A stretch of 47,338 nt of DNA from Luteolibacter sp. (GTDB taxonomy: Bacteria > Verrucomicrobiota > Verrucomicrobiia > Verrucomicrobiales > Akkermansiaceae). Below the pieces are notes generated by a model, which searched no databases, had not been told where the DNA came from, and was given only the letters and a program-made list of their open reading frames with translations. Below, piece after piece: positions 47,319 to 47,338 of this stretch; position 1 is the stretch's first letter, and each line of letters starts with the position of its first letter. The stretch covers positions 1 to 47,338 of the forward strand of contig JAUYNL010000050.1 of assembly GCA_030696085.1 (NCBI GenBank), written 5' to 3'. Made by a program: the position numbers and the translations under genes.

Positions 47319-47338
47319 CTTAGTTTTCCACACCGATC
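47319..47338 (-). repeat. Right terminal inverted repeat of the IS
   Basis: Exact complement of the left repeat; its outer base is the last base of the window. Confidence 0.9.

Larger units (their letters stand above)
45841..47338 (-). mobile_element. Complete IS4-family insertion sequence (1498 bp)
   Basis: The element is bounded by perfect 20-bp terminal inverted repeats and holds one transposase gene on the minus strand. Its right end is the last base of the window, so the right-hand target duplication cannot be seen; the left flank is CATTCTTA. The ends, a full-length transposase and the absence of internal stops suggest an intact and possibly active copy. About 150 bp (47188-47338) before the transposase holds no gene apart from the right repeat and the hairpin-like CTTAAGCAAGGCTTAAG. 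Confidence 0.9.

Overview
The window (about 47 kb, GC-rich) looks like chromosome of a Gram-negative bacterium of the PVC group, most likely a Verrucomicrobiota species of the Luteolibacter/Haloferula type. This rests on the general look of the proteins, an outer-membrane porin, and the near absence of Shine-Dalgarno sequences. No 16S gene is present, so the taxonomy is inference. Genes are dense and mostly ordinary, with several accessory insertions.

Layout. 1-1.3 kb: C-terminal end of a REP-associated (Y1) transposase, then a MidA-type methyltransferase. 1.3-16.5 kb: two complete phosphate-uptake (Pst) operons facing away from each other. The left one (minus strand) is pstS-pstC-pstA-pstB-pstB-phoU. 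The right one (plus strand) is porin-pstS-pstC-pstA-pstB-pstB-phoU. They share a 355-bp control region rich in GTCAC/GTGAC half-sites. 16.6-26.4 kb: a small membrane protein, tRNA-Thr, pyrF, a Na+/Ca2+ antiporter, a peroxiredoxin-like protein, a lipoprotein, a VapBC pair, an M20 peptidase, glutaminyl-tRNA synthetase, two oligopeptide-transporter ATPases and a KH-domain protein. 26.5-29.6 kb: a 46-bp perfect palindrome and an NAD-dependent DNA ligase gene carrying an in-frame insert of about 760 bp. The insert has its own promoter, a small overlapping ORF and a kinase-like domain. 29.7-35.6 kb: a cluster resembling the Ralstonia phc quorum-sensing operon. It holds a PhcB-like methyltransferase, a PhcS-PhcR-like fused hybrid kinase and a PhcQ-like response regulator, followed by a short AraC-type regulator. 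35.6-38.3 kb: trxB, mrp and a GbsR/MarR-type regulator. 38.3-45 kb: a NusG/RfaH-like antiterminator, a leader with hairpins and an ops-like element, then surface-glycan genes (GDP-fucose synthase, GDP-mannose dehydratase, a nucleotidylyltransferase/GHMP-kinase fusion, a WecG-family glycosyltransferase, UDP-glucose dehydrogenase) interrupted by a four-helix-bundle gene. 45.1-47.3 kb: a Phd/VapC pair and a complete IS4-family element whose right end coincides with the end of the window.

The points most worth following up are the kinase cassette inside ligA, the Phc-like signalling cluster with its fused kinase, the ops-like element directly after a RfaH-like gene, and a recurrent promoter layout (-35, 17-bp spacer, -10, then 6-8 nt to ATG) that predicts leaderless mRNAs for the small regulatory and toxin-antitoxin genes.
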